From NCBI RefSeq assembly GCF_021502575.1, contig NZ_JAKFGN010000001.1:1612001-1676000 (forward strand): a stretch of DNA of 64,000 bases, written 5' to 3'. Shown here piece after piece: positions 52,343 to 60,314 of this stretch; within the stretch, counting starts at the first letter, position 1, and every line of letters begins with the position of its first letter. The notes beneath the pieces are model-generated. The model had not been told where the DNA came from. It searched no databases and worked only from the letters and a program-made list of their open reading frames with translations. The translations under genes were made by a program, and so were the position numbers. Source of the DNA: Bradyrhizobium sp. G127. Its GTDB lineage: Bacteria > Pseudomonadota > Alphaproteobacteria > Rhizobiales > Xanthobacteraceae.

Positions 52343-53354
52343 CTCGGCGTCGCCGCCCCATCAGGAACCGGCCGACCGGCTCGGTCTATCAATGCGGGCA
52401 AGTCATGTTCTCGTTGCCATCTTCGTGATTGCCGCGTTGATCTTCGCCGCGATCGGTGCAGCGATGGGAGATACGTTCTTTCTTCGACTCGCCACCGAAG
52501 CATTGATTTTTGCCGGACTGGCACTCTCCGTCGATATTCTGCTCGGATACACGGGCCTGCTGTCGCTCGGTCAGGCACTTTATTTCGGAATGGGCGCATA
52601 CATCTCGGCCGTTGTTCTGAAGGAGATACCGTCCTTCTGGGTCGCGATGGGCATCGTCCTCGTTGCGTCGTTGATTGTCGGCATGATTGCCGGTCTCATC
52701 GCCAACCGTGTGCGTGGCGTCTATTTTGCGCTTGTCACGTTCGGTCTCGCACAGGTCGCGGCCCGCGCCGTCTACAATACCCGCGCGCTGGGTGCATCGG
52801 ACGGCCTGATCGGCGTACCGATCGTACCGATCAATCTCGGTGTCGGAACCATCATGTCGAACGCGCCAGCGAGCTTCTTCATCTTCACGCTCGGATTCAT
52901 CGTGGTTCTTTATCTGATCTGCGCCTACGTGCTCGACACGCCGTTCGGTCGCATTCTCGTGGCATTGCGGGCCAATGAGCGCCGCGTACCGTTCCTCGGC
53001 TATTCGACGCGCAACGCGCGGGTAGCGGCCTACGTGCTCGCGGCAGTGGTCGCATCCCTGTCGGGCGCGCTTTATCCGATGCTGCGCGGGTTCGTTTCGC
53101 CCGAACTGATGTTCTTCACGACATCGGGCAACGCGGTGATTACCGTGGTCACCGGCGGCGTCGGAACGTTGGCTGGCGCACTGTACGGTGGCGTTATTCT
53201 CACGGTGCTGAAGTCCGTTATCGGTTCGATGACAGAGCACCATCTTATTGTCATCGGCCTTTTGTTTATGGCAACCGTGATCTTCCTGCCGAAAGGTCTG
53301 ATGGGTCTCGTCAGGCCACGGATCGAGCGCATGCTGGGCGGAGGGGGGCGATGA
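52335..53354 (+). CDS. livM: Liv/HAAT-type ABC transporter permease LivM, cluster 3
   Basis: This 339-residue permease has LSVDILLGYTGLLSLGQALYFGMGAY, RVRGVYFALVTFGLAQVAARAV and GGVGTLAGALYGGVIL. ATG 52335 overlaps the livH stop by eight bases; a second in-frame ATG at 52,392 directly before the first helix is possible. The end overlaps livG as ATGA. Confidence 0.9.
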   Translation: MGNSASPPHQEPADRLGLSMRASHVLVAIFVIAALIFAAIGAAMGDTFFLRLATEALIFAGLALSVDILLGYTGLLSLGQALYFGMGAYISAVVLKEIPSFWVAMGIVLVASLIVGMIAGLIANRVRGVYFALVTFGLAQVAARAVYNTRALGASDGLIGVPIVPINLGVGTIMSNAPASFFIFTLGFIVVLYLICAYVLDTPFGRILVALRANERRVPFLGYSTRNARVAAYVLAAVVASLSGALYPMLRGFVSPELMFFTTSGNAVITVVTGGVGTLAGALYGGVILTVLKSVIGSMTEHHLIVIGLLFMATVIFLPKGLMGLVRPRIERMLGGGGR

Positions 53355-54091
53355 CGGCTGTTCTCGAAGTTCATGGCCTCGGCGTCGCTTTTGGCGGCAT
53401 TCGCGCCGTTGACGGTGTGTCCTTCGCCGCTGAACCGAATGCGATCACAACGGTGATCGGCCCGAACGGCGCAGGAAAATCGACGCTGTTCAATCTGATC
53501 AGCGGTTTGATCCGGCCCCATTCCGGCCGTGTCATGCTCGGTGGAGTCGACCGTACCGGATGTGCGCCGTATTTGATGCAGCGCGCCGGTCTCGGCCGCT
53601 CGTTTCAGATCACCAATCTGTTTTTTGAACTCACGGTGTTTGAAAATTTGAGACTTGCGGCACAGCGTGTTGAGGCAGCAGGTCGCCTGTTGCTGCCGGT
53701 CCGCCGCAGTGGTGTCGCTCTGGCGCGCGTGGAAGCGCTGATCGAGCGCTTCTCGCTTGGCTCCAAGGTTGGCGAGTTGGCCGGTGCGTTGTCGCACGGT
53801 GAACAGCGGCGCCTCGAAATCGCCGTTGCGCTTGCCGCAGAGCCTTCCATCCTGCTGCTCGACGAGCCGACGCAGGGAATGAGTCATGCGGACACCGCCG
53901 ACACCGCCAATCTGATCCGCGATCTGGCGCGCGACGTGACTATTCTGCTCATCGAGCACGACATCGGCGTGGTGATGGATATTTCCAACCACATTGTGGT
54001 GATGCACCAGGGCAAAAAATTGGCCGAAGGCGCGCCGGCCGTCGTCCGGGCCGATCCGGCCGTCAAGGCCGCATATTTCGGACACGCGTGA
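53351..54091 (+). CDS. livG: Liv/HAAT-type ABC transporter ATP-binding protein LivG, cluster 3
   Basis: This 246-residue ATPase has canonical motifs: Walker A GPNGAGKSTLFNLI, signature LSHGEQRRLEIAVAL, Walker B ILLLDEPTQGMS and switch LIEHD. It is the only one of the three LivG proteins in this window with an ordinary signature motif. It is translationally coupled to livM and livF. Confidence 0.94.
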   Translation: MTAVLEVHGLGVAFGGIRAVDGVSFAAEPNAITTVIGPNGAGKSTLFNLISGLIRPHSGRVMLGGVDRTGCAPYLMQRAGLGRSFQITNLFFELTVFENLRLAAQRVEAAGRLLLPVRRSGVALARVEALIERFSLGSKVGELAGALSHGEQRRLEIAVALAAEPSILLLDEPTQGMSHADTADTANLIRDLARDVTILLIEHDIGVVMDISNHIVVMHQGKKLAEGAPAVVRADPAVKAAYFGHA

Positions 54092-54798
54092 TGTTCAGCA
54101 TCGATAATCTCCAGGTTCACTACGGTCTGTCGCACATCATTCAGGGTGTAAGCATTGACGCGCAGCCCGGCGAAGTCGTTGGTATCTTCGGCCGCAACGG
54201 GGTCGGCAAGACGACGTTGATGAAGACAATCGCTGGATGGGTTGCGCCGAGCGGCGGCACGATCACGCTGGATGGCACGCGTCTCGATGGTCTCACGCCG
54301 GATGGTGTCTGTCGTCACGGCGTCGGTTTTGTGCCGGAAGACAGGCGGATATTTCCCGGCCTCAGCGTCGAGGAAAATCTCAAGCTCGGTTTGATGCAGC
54401 GGGCTGGCCGGTCGCGGGCCGAGGAAAATGCCGAGATTGATCGCATCTATCAGCGGATGCCGCGCCTGGCCGAGCGGCGGCGGCAGGCCGGTACGACCCT
54501 ATCCGGTGGGGAACAGCAGATGCTGGCCATGGCCCGCGTTATGGTGGGGCGCCCAAGGCTCGCGCTGATCGACGAGCCTAGCGAAGGGCTGGCGCCCATG
54601 ATTGTTGCAGATATTTTTGCGATTATCGAAGAAATGAAGGCTGGCGGCGCGACGATACTGCTGGTCGAGCAGAACGTGCACGCCGCGCTCGCGGTGGCTG
54701 ATCGCTTCTATGCCATTGAACGCGGCGCAGTCGTCGTCACCGGAAATGCCAAGGACTCTTCAGACAAGGCGCGGCTGCTGGAAGCCATCGCCGTGTAG
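54091..54798 (+). CDS. livF: Liv/HAAT-type ABC transporter ATP-binding protein LivF, cluster 3
   Basis: This 235-residue ATPase has Walker A GRNGVGKTTLMKTI, signature LSGGEQQMLAMARVM and Walker B LALIDEPSEGLAP. ATG 54091 overlaps the livG stop by one base (TGATG); a GTG three bases earlier is possible. It is the last gene of the third transporter. Confidence 0.93.
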   Translation: MFSIDNLQVHYGLSHIIQGVSIDAQPGEVVGIFGRNGVGKTTLMKTIAGWVAPSGGTITLDGTRLDGLTPDGVCRHGVGFVPEDRRIFPGLSVEENLKLGLMQRAGRSRAEENAEIDRIYQRMPRLAERRRQAGTTLSGGEQQMLAMARVMVGRPRLALIDEPSEGLAPMIVADIFAIIEEMKAGGATILLVEQNVHAALAVADRFYAIERGAVVVTGNAKDSSDKARLLEAIAV

Positions 54799-55010
54799 GA
54801 ACCGACGTGCGACAAATGGACGTTAACCCTGCCTTAGTTGGCAGGATTAGTGGCGATTCAGGCCTCTTCCGCAGCCGCGAGGAACCGACCTCACGTTGGA
54901 ACGCTTGGCAGCTTCGATGATCGACACTAGGATCAACTCTTATGTTCGCCGTACCCGATGGAGATCGGGCAGGCCTGTTTTCCCTTTCGGCACCTGAGCG
55001 GGAGGCTCGA
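54799..55010. other. Intergenic region with weak hairpin, upstream of AraC gene
   Basis: CCTGCC / GGCAGG form a 6-bp stem with a six-base loop at 54,828-54,845. It lacks a T-run and is at most a weak terminator for the liv operon. The remaining bases probably contain the AraC promoter. Confidence 0.4.
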
Positions 55011-55853
55011 ATGTCGACAGCGTTGCGTATCGCTCATGGAGCATTCGGCCGGGTCGCGCTGCTCGACATGGATTGTTCCCTGGTGCGTCATGCCCATCCG
55101 CACTGTCACGTCCTTTTGAAGGTCGAAGGCGCCGATACGCAATTCTCCGTCGGAGACAGGATTTGTCCACTGACCGACACGACCGCCGTGCTGGTCGATG
55201 GCTGGCAGCCTCATGCCTATGTTCATGATCCCAACCGGCCGCGCACCCTTATTCTGGCGCTCTATGTCGAGCCACAATGGCTGAAGGATTTCCGGCCCGG
55301 CTGGGCGGCGAGCGGTGCGCCCGGGTTCTTTGGCCAGCCCTCGGGCGAAGTCTCTCCGCGTATCCGCCGACTTTCAATGGATCTCGCCACGGAGATGATG
55401 GCGCGGCCGGATTGCGTGGGCACACACGAGACATTGCTGTCCGATCTCATGATTGCCGTGATTGAACGTTTTACTTCTTGGCGCACTTTCCCTGTTTCAA
55501 TCAGGGAAATGAACGTGTCCGGCCGGGACTGGCGCATTAAGCGCGCAGCCGAGGCGATGCGCGCAGATGTCGGCAATGTCACGAGCATCGACAAGTTCGC
55601 CAAGGGCGCGGGGCTGTCGCGCGCACATTTCTTCAGGCTGTTCGAGTCCTCCATCGGGGTCCCGCCAAAGGTTTATCTGAACGTCGTGCGGATGGAACAG
55701 GCGGTGGATGCTGTCCTGCATCAGGATGTGACTGTCGGCGAAATCAGCGAGCGCTTGGGGTTTGCCGAGCCTGCGCATTTTACGCGCTTTTTCCGCAATC
55801 ATGCGGGCGTCGGTCCCCGCGAGTTCCGCAACGTTTCGCGCCTCGCGAGTTGA
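55011..55853 (+). CDS. AraC family transcriptional regulator
   Basis: This 280-residue regulator has an N-terminal cupin-like sensing domain (HAHPHCHVLLKVEGADTQFSVGD) at about residues 25-110. A C-terminal double helix-turn-helix follows at about 185-275 (SIDKFAKGAGLSRAHFFRLFESSIGVPPKVYL and VTVGEISERLGFAEPAHFTRFFRNHAGVGPREF). ATG 55011 has GGAGG five bases upstream, clearly better than an in-frame ATG at 54,942. It lies between the third liv operon and the hydroxylase operon, both preceded by the same 42-nt element, so it is the natural candidate regulator of both. Confidence 0.92.
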   Translation: MSTALRIAHGAFGRVALLDMDCSLVRHAHPHCHVLLKVEGADTQFSVGDRICPLTDTTAVLVDGWQPHAYVHDPNRPRTLILALYVEPQWLKDFRPGWAASGAPGFFGQPSGEVSPRIRRLSMDLATEMMARPDCVGTHETLLSDLMIAVIERFTSWRTFPVSIREMNVSGRDWRIKRAAEAMRADVGNVTSIDKFAKGAGLSRAHFFRLFESSIGVPPKVYLNVVRMEQAVDAVLHQDVTVGEISERLGFAEPAHFTRFFRNHAGVGPREFRNVSRLAS

Positions 55854-55877
55854 TGTTGCAACGCAATCGATCATCAA
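55850..55877. promoter_or_regulatory. Dyad symmetry upstream of hydroxylase operon
   Basis: TTGATG and CATCAA are inverted with a 16-base spacer, and TTGC-AAC-GCAA (55,856-55,866) is nested within. It adjoins the 42-nt shared element and overlaps the end of the AraC gene. Possible operator. Confidence 0.35.
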
Positions 55878-55918
55878 ATGAGACGGATTGGTAAGTCCTG
55901 AGAGAGGCCGGTATGGCC
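55877..55918 (+). promoter_or_regulatory. 42-nt shared element, copy 2
   Basis: AATGAGAC-G-GATTGGTAAGT, then TGAGAG and a GGCC-GGTAT-GGCC hairpin, 70-110 bases upstream of the molybdenum-hydroxylase operon. It matches the element at 49,813-49,854 in 35 of 42 positions. Confidence 0.6.
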
Positions 55919-55987
55919 TGTTCTCCCGTTATCCTGACAAAGGTCTGCAAGCGCGAATAACAAGCGTGATCGGGAGTTTGTCTCAGG

Positions 55988-58987
55988 ATGGCGCACGACG
56001 CCTCATCGATACCGGACGTCGACGTTAATCGTCCCTGGGTCGGCAGATCCATTGAACGTGTAGAAGACGCTGCGCTGCTCACCGGGCGCGGGCGCTTCAT
56101 CGACGATCTCGGAATCCGTCCGGGCACCCTGCATGCCGCCATTCTGCGTTCTCCGCATGCGCATGCCGATATCATCGGGATCGATGCAACTGCGGCGCGG
56201 AAAATTTCCGGCGTAGCGGCGGTTCTAACAGGCGAGGACATCAAGGCGCTGACCACGAGTTTGGTCGTCGGCGTGAAGGCGCCAGTGGAATGCTGGCCCA
56301 TCGCGGTTGGACGGGTTCGCTATGTCGGCGAGCCTGTGGCGATTATCGTGGCGACGGATCGCTATGTGGCGGAGGATGCCGCGGATCTGGTCGAGGTCGA
56401 ATATCGCACCCGACCAGCTGTGGTCGATCCGCTGGCCGCACTGGCACCGGATGCTCCAATCCTGCATGAGGGCTTCAATGGCAATGTCGCCAGCGACCGG
56501 ACCTTTCGTTACGGCGATTCCGAGCGGGCATTCGCCGAGGCCGCACATCGCATTTCCATTGACATAAAATATCCGCGCAATTCATGCACGCCGATAGAGA
56601 CCTATGGCGTGGTTGCCGACTACGATCCGTCGGAAAATGCATTCGATGTGCTGGCGAACTTCCAGGGACCGTTTAGCATTCACGCAGTGATTTCCCGCGC
56701 GCTCAAGGTGCCGGGCAATCGCCTGCGGCTGCGGACGCCGCCGGACTCCGGTGGCAGCTTCGGCGTCAAGCAGGGCGTGTTTCCTTACATTGTTCTGATC
56801 GCTGCGGCGTCGCGAGCGGTGGGTCGTCCCGTGAAATGGATCGAGGATCGGCTGGAACATCTCACCGCTTCGGTTTCGGCAACCAACCGCGCCACCACCA
56901 TTGCGGCTGCCGTATCGGCGGAGGGCAAGATTCTTGCGCTGGATTGGGATCAGGTTGAAGACTGCGGCGCGCATCTGCGAGCACCGGAGCCGGCGACGCT
57001 TTACCGGATGCACGGCAATCTGACCGGAGCTTACGACATTCGCAACGTCGCGGTGAGAAACCGGGTCGTCGTTACCAACAAGACTCCGACAGGGCTCAAC
57101 CGCGGGTTCGGCGGTCCGCAGGTTTATTTCGCGCTTGAACGGTTGGTGCATCGGATCGCCATCGAACTCGGGCTCGATCCACTGGACGTGATCAGGCGCA
57201 ATCTCGTTCCCGCCGATGCGTTTCCGTATCGGACGGCGACCGGCGCGCTGCTCGACTCCGGTGACTATCAGGAAGCAATCGCGCGTGGTGTCAAAGATGG
57301 CGCGCTCGGTGAGTTGAAGGCGCGCCGCGACGCTGCGCGCGCTGAAGGGCGGCTTTACGGCATCGGCTACACGGCGGTGGTCGAGCCCAGCGTCTCGAAT
57401 ATGGGTTACATCACCACGGTGCTGACCGCAGCGGAGCGCCGCAAGGCCGGGCCGAAAAACGGCGCACAGGCGACAGCGACGGTAACGCTCGATCCGATCG
57501 GTGGTGTTTCGGTGCATGTGGCATCCGTTCCCCAGGGGCAGGGCCACCGGACGGTGCTGTCACAGGTCGTTGCCGATGTGTTCGGTCTCACGCCGCAGGA
57601 CATTCGCGTCAATACCGAGATCGACACCTCGAAAGATGCGTGGTCGATCGCATCCGGCAACTACGCAAGCCGATTCGCGCCGGCGGTCGCGGGCACAGCC
57701 CGGTTGGCGGCGCAACGCCTTGCTGCAAAGCTGTCGCGGATCGCCGCGAGCCAATTGAACGTGGAGGCGTCCGACATTGTGTTCGCCGGCGGCAATGTGT
57801 CGTCGAAGAACAATCCCGAGAACAAGGTGTCGTTTTCACGCCTCGCTGCGCTGAGCCATTGGTCACCCGGGTCGCTGCCGGATGATGTCGGCAATGCGAT
57901 TCGCGAGACCGTGTTCTGGACGCCGCCGGAACTGACCGCACCCGACGACAACGACCTGATCAATTCCTCTCTGTGTCACGGCTTCATTTTCGATTTTTGT
58001 GGCGTTGAGATCGACCGGACCACGCTGGAAACCCGCATCGATCATTATGTCACGATGCACGACTGCGGAACGATCCTGCATCCGGGAATGGTCGACGGCC
58101 AGATCCGAGGCGGCTTCATGCAGGCGCTGGGTGCAGCCCTTTACGAGGAGTATGCCTACGGCCCTGACGGCAGCTATCTCACAGGCACCTTTGCCGACTA
58201 TCTACTGCCTACCACCATGGAGGCCGCCGAGCCTTTGATTCTTCATATGGAGACGCCGTCGCCATTCACGCCGCTCGGCGCGAAGGGAGTCGGAGAAGGC
58301 AACTGCATGTCGACGCCGGTTTGCATTGCGAACGCGGTCGCCGATGCCCTGGGTGTGCAGGACCTCATTTTGCCGCTGGTGCCTGCGAGGCTTGCAGAGA
58401 TGGTGCGCGGGGCCGAACCTGCCGCACCCGAGGGGCGCCCCCTTGAGATGCCGAAGGCCCGCGGCAATGACCGGCGTTTGCGCGGTGAGGGCAGTGCGTC
58501 GGTCAGCGTGCCGCCGGAACGCGTGTGGGAGATGCTGCTCGATCCCGAAACGTTGAAAGCCGTTATTCCAGGGTGTCAGAGTGTCGAGAAAGTGTCCGAT
58601 ACGCATTTCCGTGCCGACGTGACGCTGGGCGTCGGGCCGGTCACCGGCCGCTATCGCGCCAACGTGAAACTCTCCGATCTTGATCCGCCCCATGCCGTCA
58701 CGCTTGGCGGCACGGCTGAAGGAGCGCTCGGATTTGGCGGCGGCGAGGGACGCATCACGCTGACGCCGGACGGTAACGGCGGAACGCGCATGACTTATGT
58801 TTACGACGCCGCAATTGGCGGCAAAGTCGCCAGCATCGGGGGACGGCTGCTCGATGGCGCGACGCGCGTCATCATCGGGCAATTCTTCGCAGCGCTCGCC
58901 CGACAGGCCGGCGGAGGGACAGCATCGCGCACCAGTTCGCTCTCGCTGCTGGGTCGGCTGCAACGTTTGCTTGGCAGAACGTCATGA
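55988..58987 (+). CDS. Molybdenum hydroxylase large subunit fused to a CoxG-like domain
   Basis: This 999-residue xanthine oxidase/CO dehydrogenase family protein has N-terminal VGRSIERVEDAALLTGRGRFIDD. Molybdopterin-cytosine-dinucleotide contacts are at GGSFG, PQGQGHRT and the end KGVGEG, whose glutamate is the catalytic base. At the active-site loop, where CO dehydrogenases have a cysteine (AYxCSFR), it reads GLNRGFGGPQ, so it is not a CO dehydrogenase. Residues about 835-985 form a CoxG-like (SRPBCC) domain (VPPERVWEMLLDPETLKAVIPGCQSVEKV). It probably hydroxylates an aromatic or N-heterocyclic compound. The ATG is 12 bases after GGGAG. It overlaps the FAD subunit gene (ATGA). Confidence 0.92.
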   Translation: MAHDASSIPDVDVNRPWVGRSIERVEDAALLTGRGRFIDDLGIRPGTLHAAILRSPHAHADIIGIDATAARKISGVAAVLTGEDIKALTTSLVVGVKAPVECWPIAVGRVRYVGEPVAIIVATDRYVAEDAADLVEVEYRTRPAVVDPLAALAPDAPILHEGFNGNVASDRTFRYGDSERAFAEAAHRISIDIKYPRNSCTPIETYGVVADYDPSENAFDVLANFQGPFSIHAVISRALKVPGNRLRLRTPPDSGGSFGVKQGVFPYIVLIAAASRAVGRPVKWIEDRLEHLTASVSATNRATTIAAAVSAEGKILALDWDQVEDCGAHLRAPEPATLYRMHGNLTGAYDIRNVAVRNRVVVTNKTPTGLNRGFGGPQVYFALERLVHRIAIELGLDPLDVIRRNLVPADAFPYRTATGALLDSGDYQEAIARGVKDGALGELKARRDAARAEGRLYGIGYTAVVEPSVSNMGYITTVLTAAERRKAGPKNGAQATATVTLDPIGGVSVHVASVPQGQGHRTVLSQVVADVFGLTPQDIRVNTEIDTSKDAWSIASGNYASRFAPAVAGTARLAAQRLAAKLSRIAASQLNVEASDIVFAGGNVSSKNNPENKVSFSRLAALSHWSPGSLPDDVGNAIRETVFWTPPELTAPDDNDLINSSLCHGFIFDFCGVEIDRTTLETRIDHYVTMHDCGTILHPGMVDGQIRGGFMQALGAALYEEYAYGPDGSYLTGTFADYLLPTTMEAAEPLILHMETPSPFTPLGAKGVGEGNCMSTPVCIANAVADALGVQDLILPLVPARLAEMVRGAEPAAPEGRPLEMPKARGNDRRLRGEGSASVSVPPERVWEMLLDPETLKAVIPGCQSVEKVSDTHFRADVTLGVGPVTGRYRANVKLSDLDPPHAVTLGGTAEGALGFGGGEGRITLTPDGNGGTRMTYVYDAAIGGKVASIGGRLLDGATRVIIGQFFAALARQAGGGTASRTSSLSLLGRLQRLLGRTS

Positions 58988-59796
58988 AGCCGGCGGCCTT
59001 CGACTATGTTTGTGCGGAAACGCCGGGCGAGATCCTTGAAACTCTCGCGAGGGAAGGCGGCGATGCACGGATCATCGCCGGCGGGCAATCCCTGATGGCG
59101 ATGCTGAATATGCGGCTCGCAAAACCCAAGACTCTGATTGACATCATGCGGGTGAAAGAACTCGATCGCATTGAAAACAAGGCGGGCAGGGTAACGATCG
59201 GAGCCGGTGTGCGGCAAGCGGCGCTGCTGGTCTGGCCGGAACTCAAAGGGACATTGCCACTGATTTCGCAAGCGCTGCCTTGGACGGGACACGTTCAGAC
59301 GCGCAGCCGCGGCACGATCTGCGGTTCGATCGCGCATGCGGATCCCAGTGCTGAAATGCCGCTCACCCTGATCGCTCTTGGTGGCGAGGTTCATCTGCGC
59401 AGCGCCAGGAAAAAACGTCGGCTGGCGGCCAGGGAGTTCTTCGCCGGAATGATGGCGACGGGACGAGCCGATGACGAATTGATCGAGGCTGTGTCATTTC
59501 CTGTTGGTACAGCACGCTGTGCATTCCGCGAGGTCGCTCGCCGGCATGGCGATTTTGCCATCGTCGCATGCGCGGCGGTGGCGACGTCAACCGGCGTGCG
59601 GTTTGCTGTCGGCGGCGTGGCCGACGTCCCCACTGCGCGCGATTGGCCGCGCCTGGGGGGAAGTGCTCTCGACGATGCGCTGAATGCTTTTGCCTATGAA
59701 CTCGAAGCCCGCGATGATATTCACGCCACCGCGCGCTATCGCCGCGATCTGGTGCGCAGCATCGGGCGGGATCTGGTGCGGGAGGTGCTGCAATGA
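58984..59796 (+). CDS. Molybdenum hydroxylase FAD-binding (medium) subunit
   Basis: This 270-residue protein has the FAD-binding motif IIAGGQSLMAMLNMRLAKP near residues 29-47 and the second FAD contact RSRGTICGSIAHADPSAEMP near 108-128, as in CoxM/CutM proteins. It passes electrons from the 2Fe-2S subunit to an acceptor. It is coupled to both neighbours by ATGA overlaps. Confidence 0.93.
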   Translation: MKPAAFDYVCAETPGEILETLAREGGDARIIAGGQSLMAMLNMRLAKPKTLIDIMRVKELDRIENKAGRVTIGAGVRQAALLVWPELKGTLPLISQALPWTGHVQTRSRGTICGSIAHADPSAEMPLTLIALGGEVHLRSARKKRRLAAREFFAGMMATGRADDELIEAVSFPVGTARCAFREVARRHGDFAIVACAAVATSTGVRFAVGGVADVPTARDWPRLGGSALDDALNAFAYELEARDDIHATARYRRDLVRSIGRDLVREVLQ

Positions 59797-60314
59797 GCCG
59801 TTTGCAGTCCGAGCGCCGGCATCTGGTGCGTTTGACGTTGAATGGCAAGCCAGTGCAGGGCGAGGCCGAGCCCCGCATGTTGCTGACGGACTTTCTTCGC
59901 CAGCAGGTCGGCGCGACCGGCACGCATGTAGGATGCGAGCATGGTGTCTGCGGCGCCTGCACGATCGCCGTCGATGGCATGTTGACTCGCGCATGTCTGA
60001 CCTTGGCGGTACAGACTGACGGTTGCGATTTGCGCACTGTCGAAGGCCTCGCCCCATCTGTCGACAGGCTCGGTGTTCTGCAAGCGGCTTTCCGGCGACA
60101 TCATGCGCTGCAATGCGGCTTCTGTACGGCGGGAATCCTGATGTCGCTCGATCATTTCCTGCAACATCACCCATCCCCCGATGAGAGCGCGATCCGCGAT
60201 TTGCTGAGCGGCCATCTGTGCCGCTGCACGGGGTATACTCCCATTGTGCGTGCAGCGCTTGAAGCCGCAGCCGAACTTGCGAAGAGTCCAACGAACGAGA
60301 AGACCGATGCTTGA
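59793..60314 (+). CDS. Molybdenum hydroxylase 2Fe-2S (small) subunit
   Basis: This 173-residue protein holds two 2Fe-2S clusters. The plant-ferredoxin-like N-terminal domain has Cys48, Cys53, Cys56 and Cys68 (GCEHGVCGAC). The C-terminal helical domain has Cys108, Cys111, Cys143 and Cys145 (CGFC and CRCTGYTPI). All eight ligands are present. The L-M-S gene order with three overlapping genes predicts an LMS heterotrimer (dimerised) in the cytoplasm. Confidence 0.95.
   Translation: MSRLQSERRHLVRLTLNGKPVQGEAEPRMLLTDFLRQQVGATGTHVGCEHGVCGACTIAVDGMLTRACLTLAVQTDGCDLRTVEGLAPSVDRLGVLQAAFRRHHALQCGFCTAGILMSLDHFLQHHPSPDESAIRDLLSGHLCRCTGYTPIVRAALEAAAELAKSPTNEKTDA

Noticed and set aside
55988-60314. Carbon monoxide dehydrogenase (coxLMS)
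   Set aside because: The large subunit lacks the AYxCSFR active-site loop with the copper-binding cysteine; GLNRGFGGPQ is present instead.
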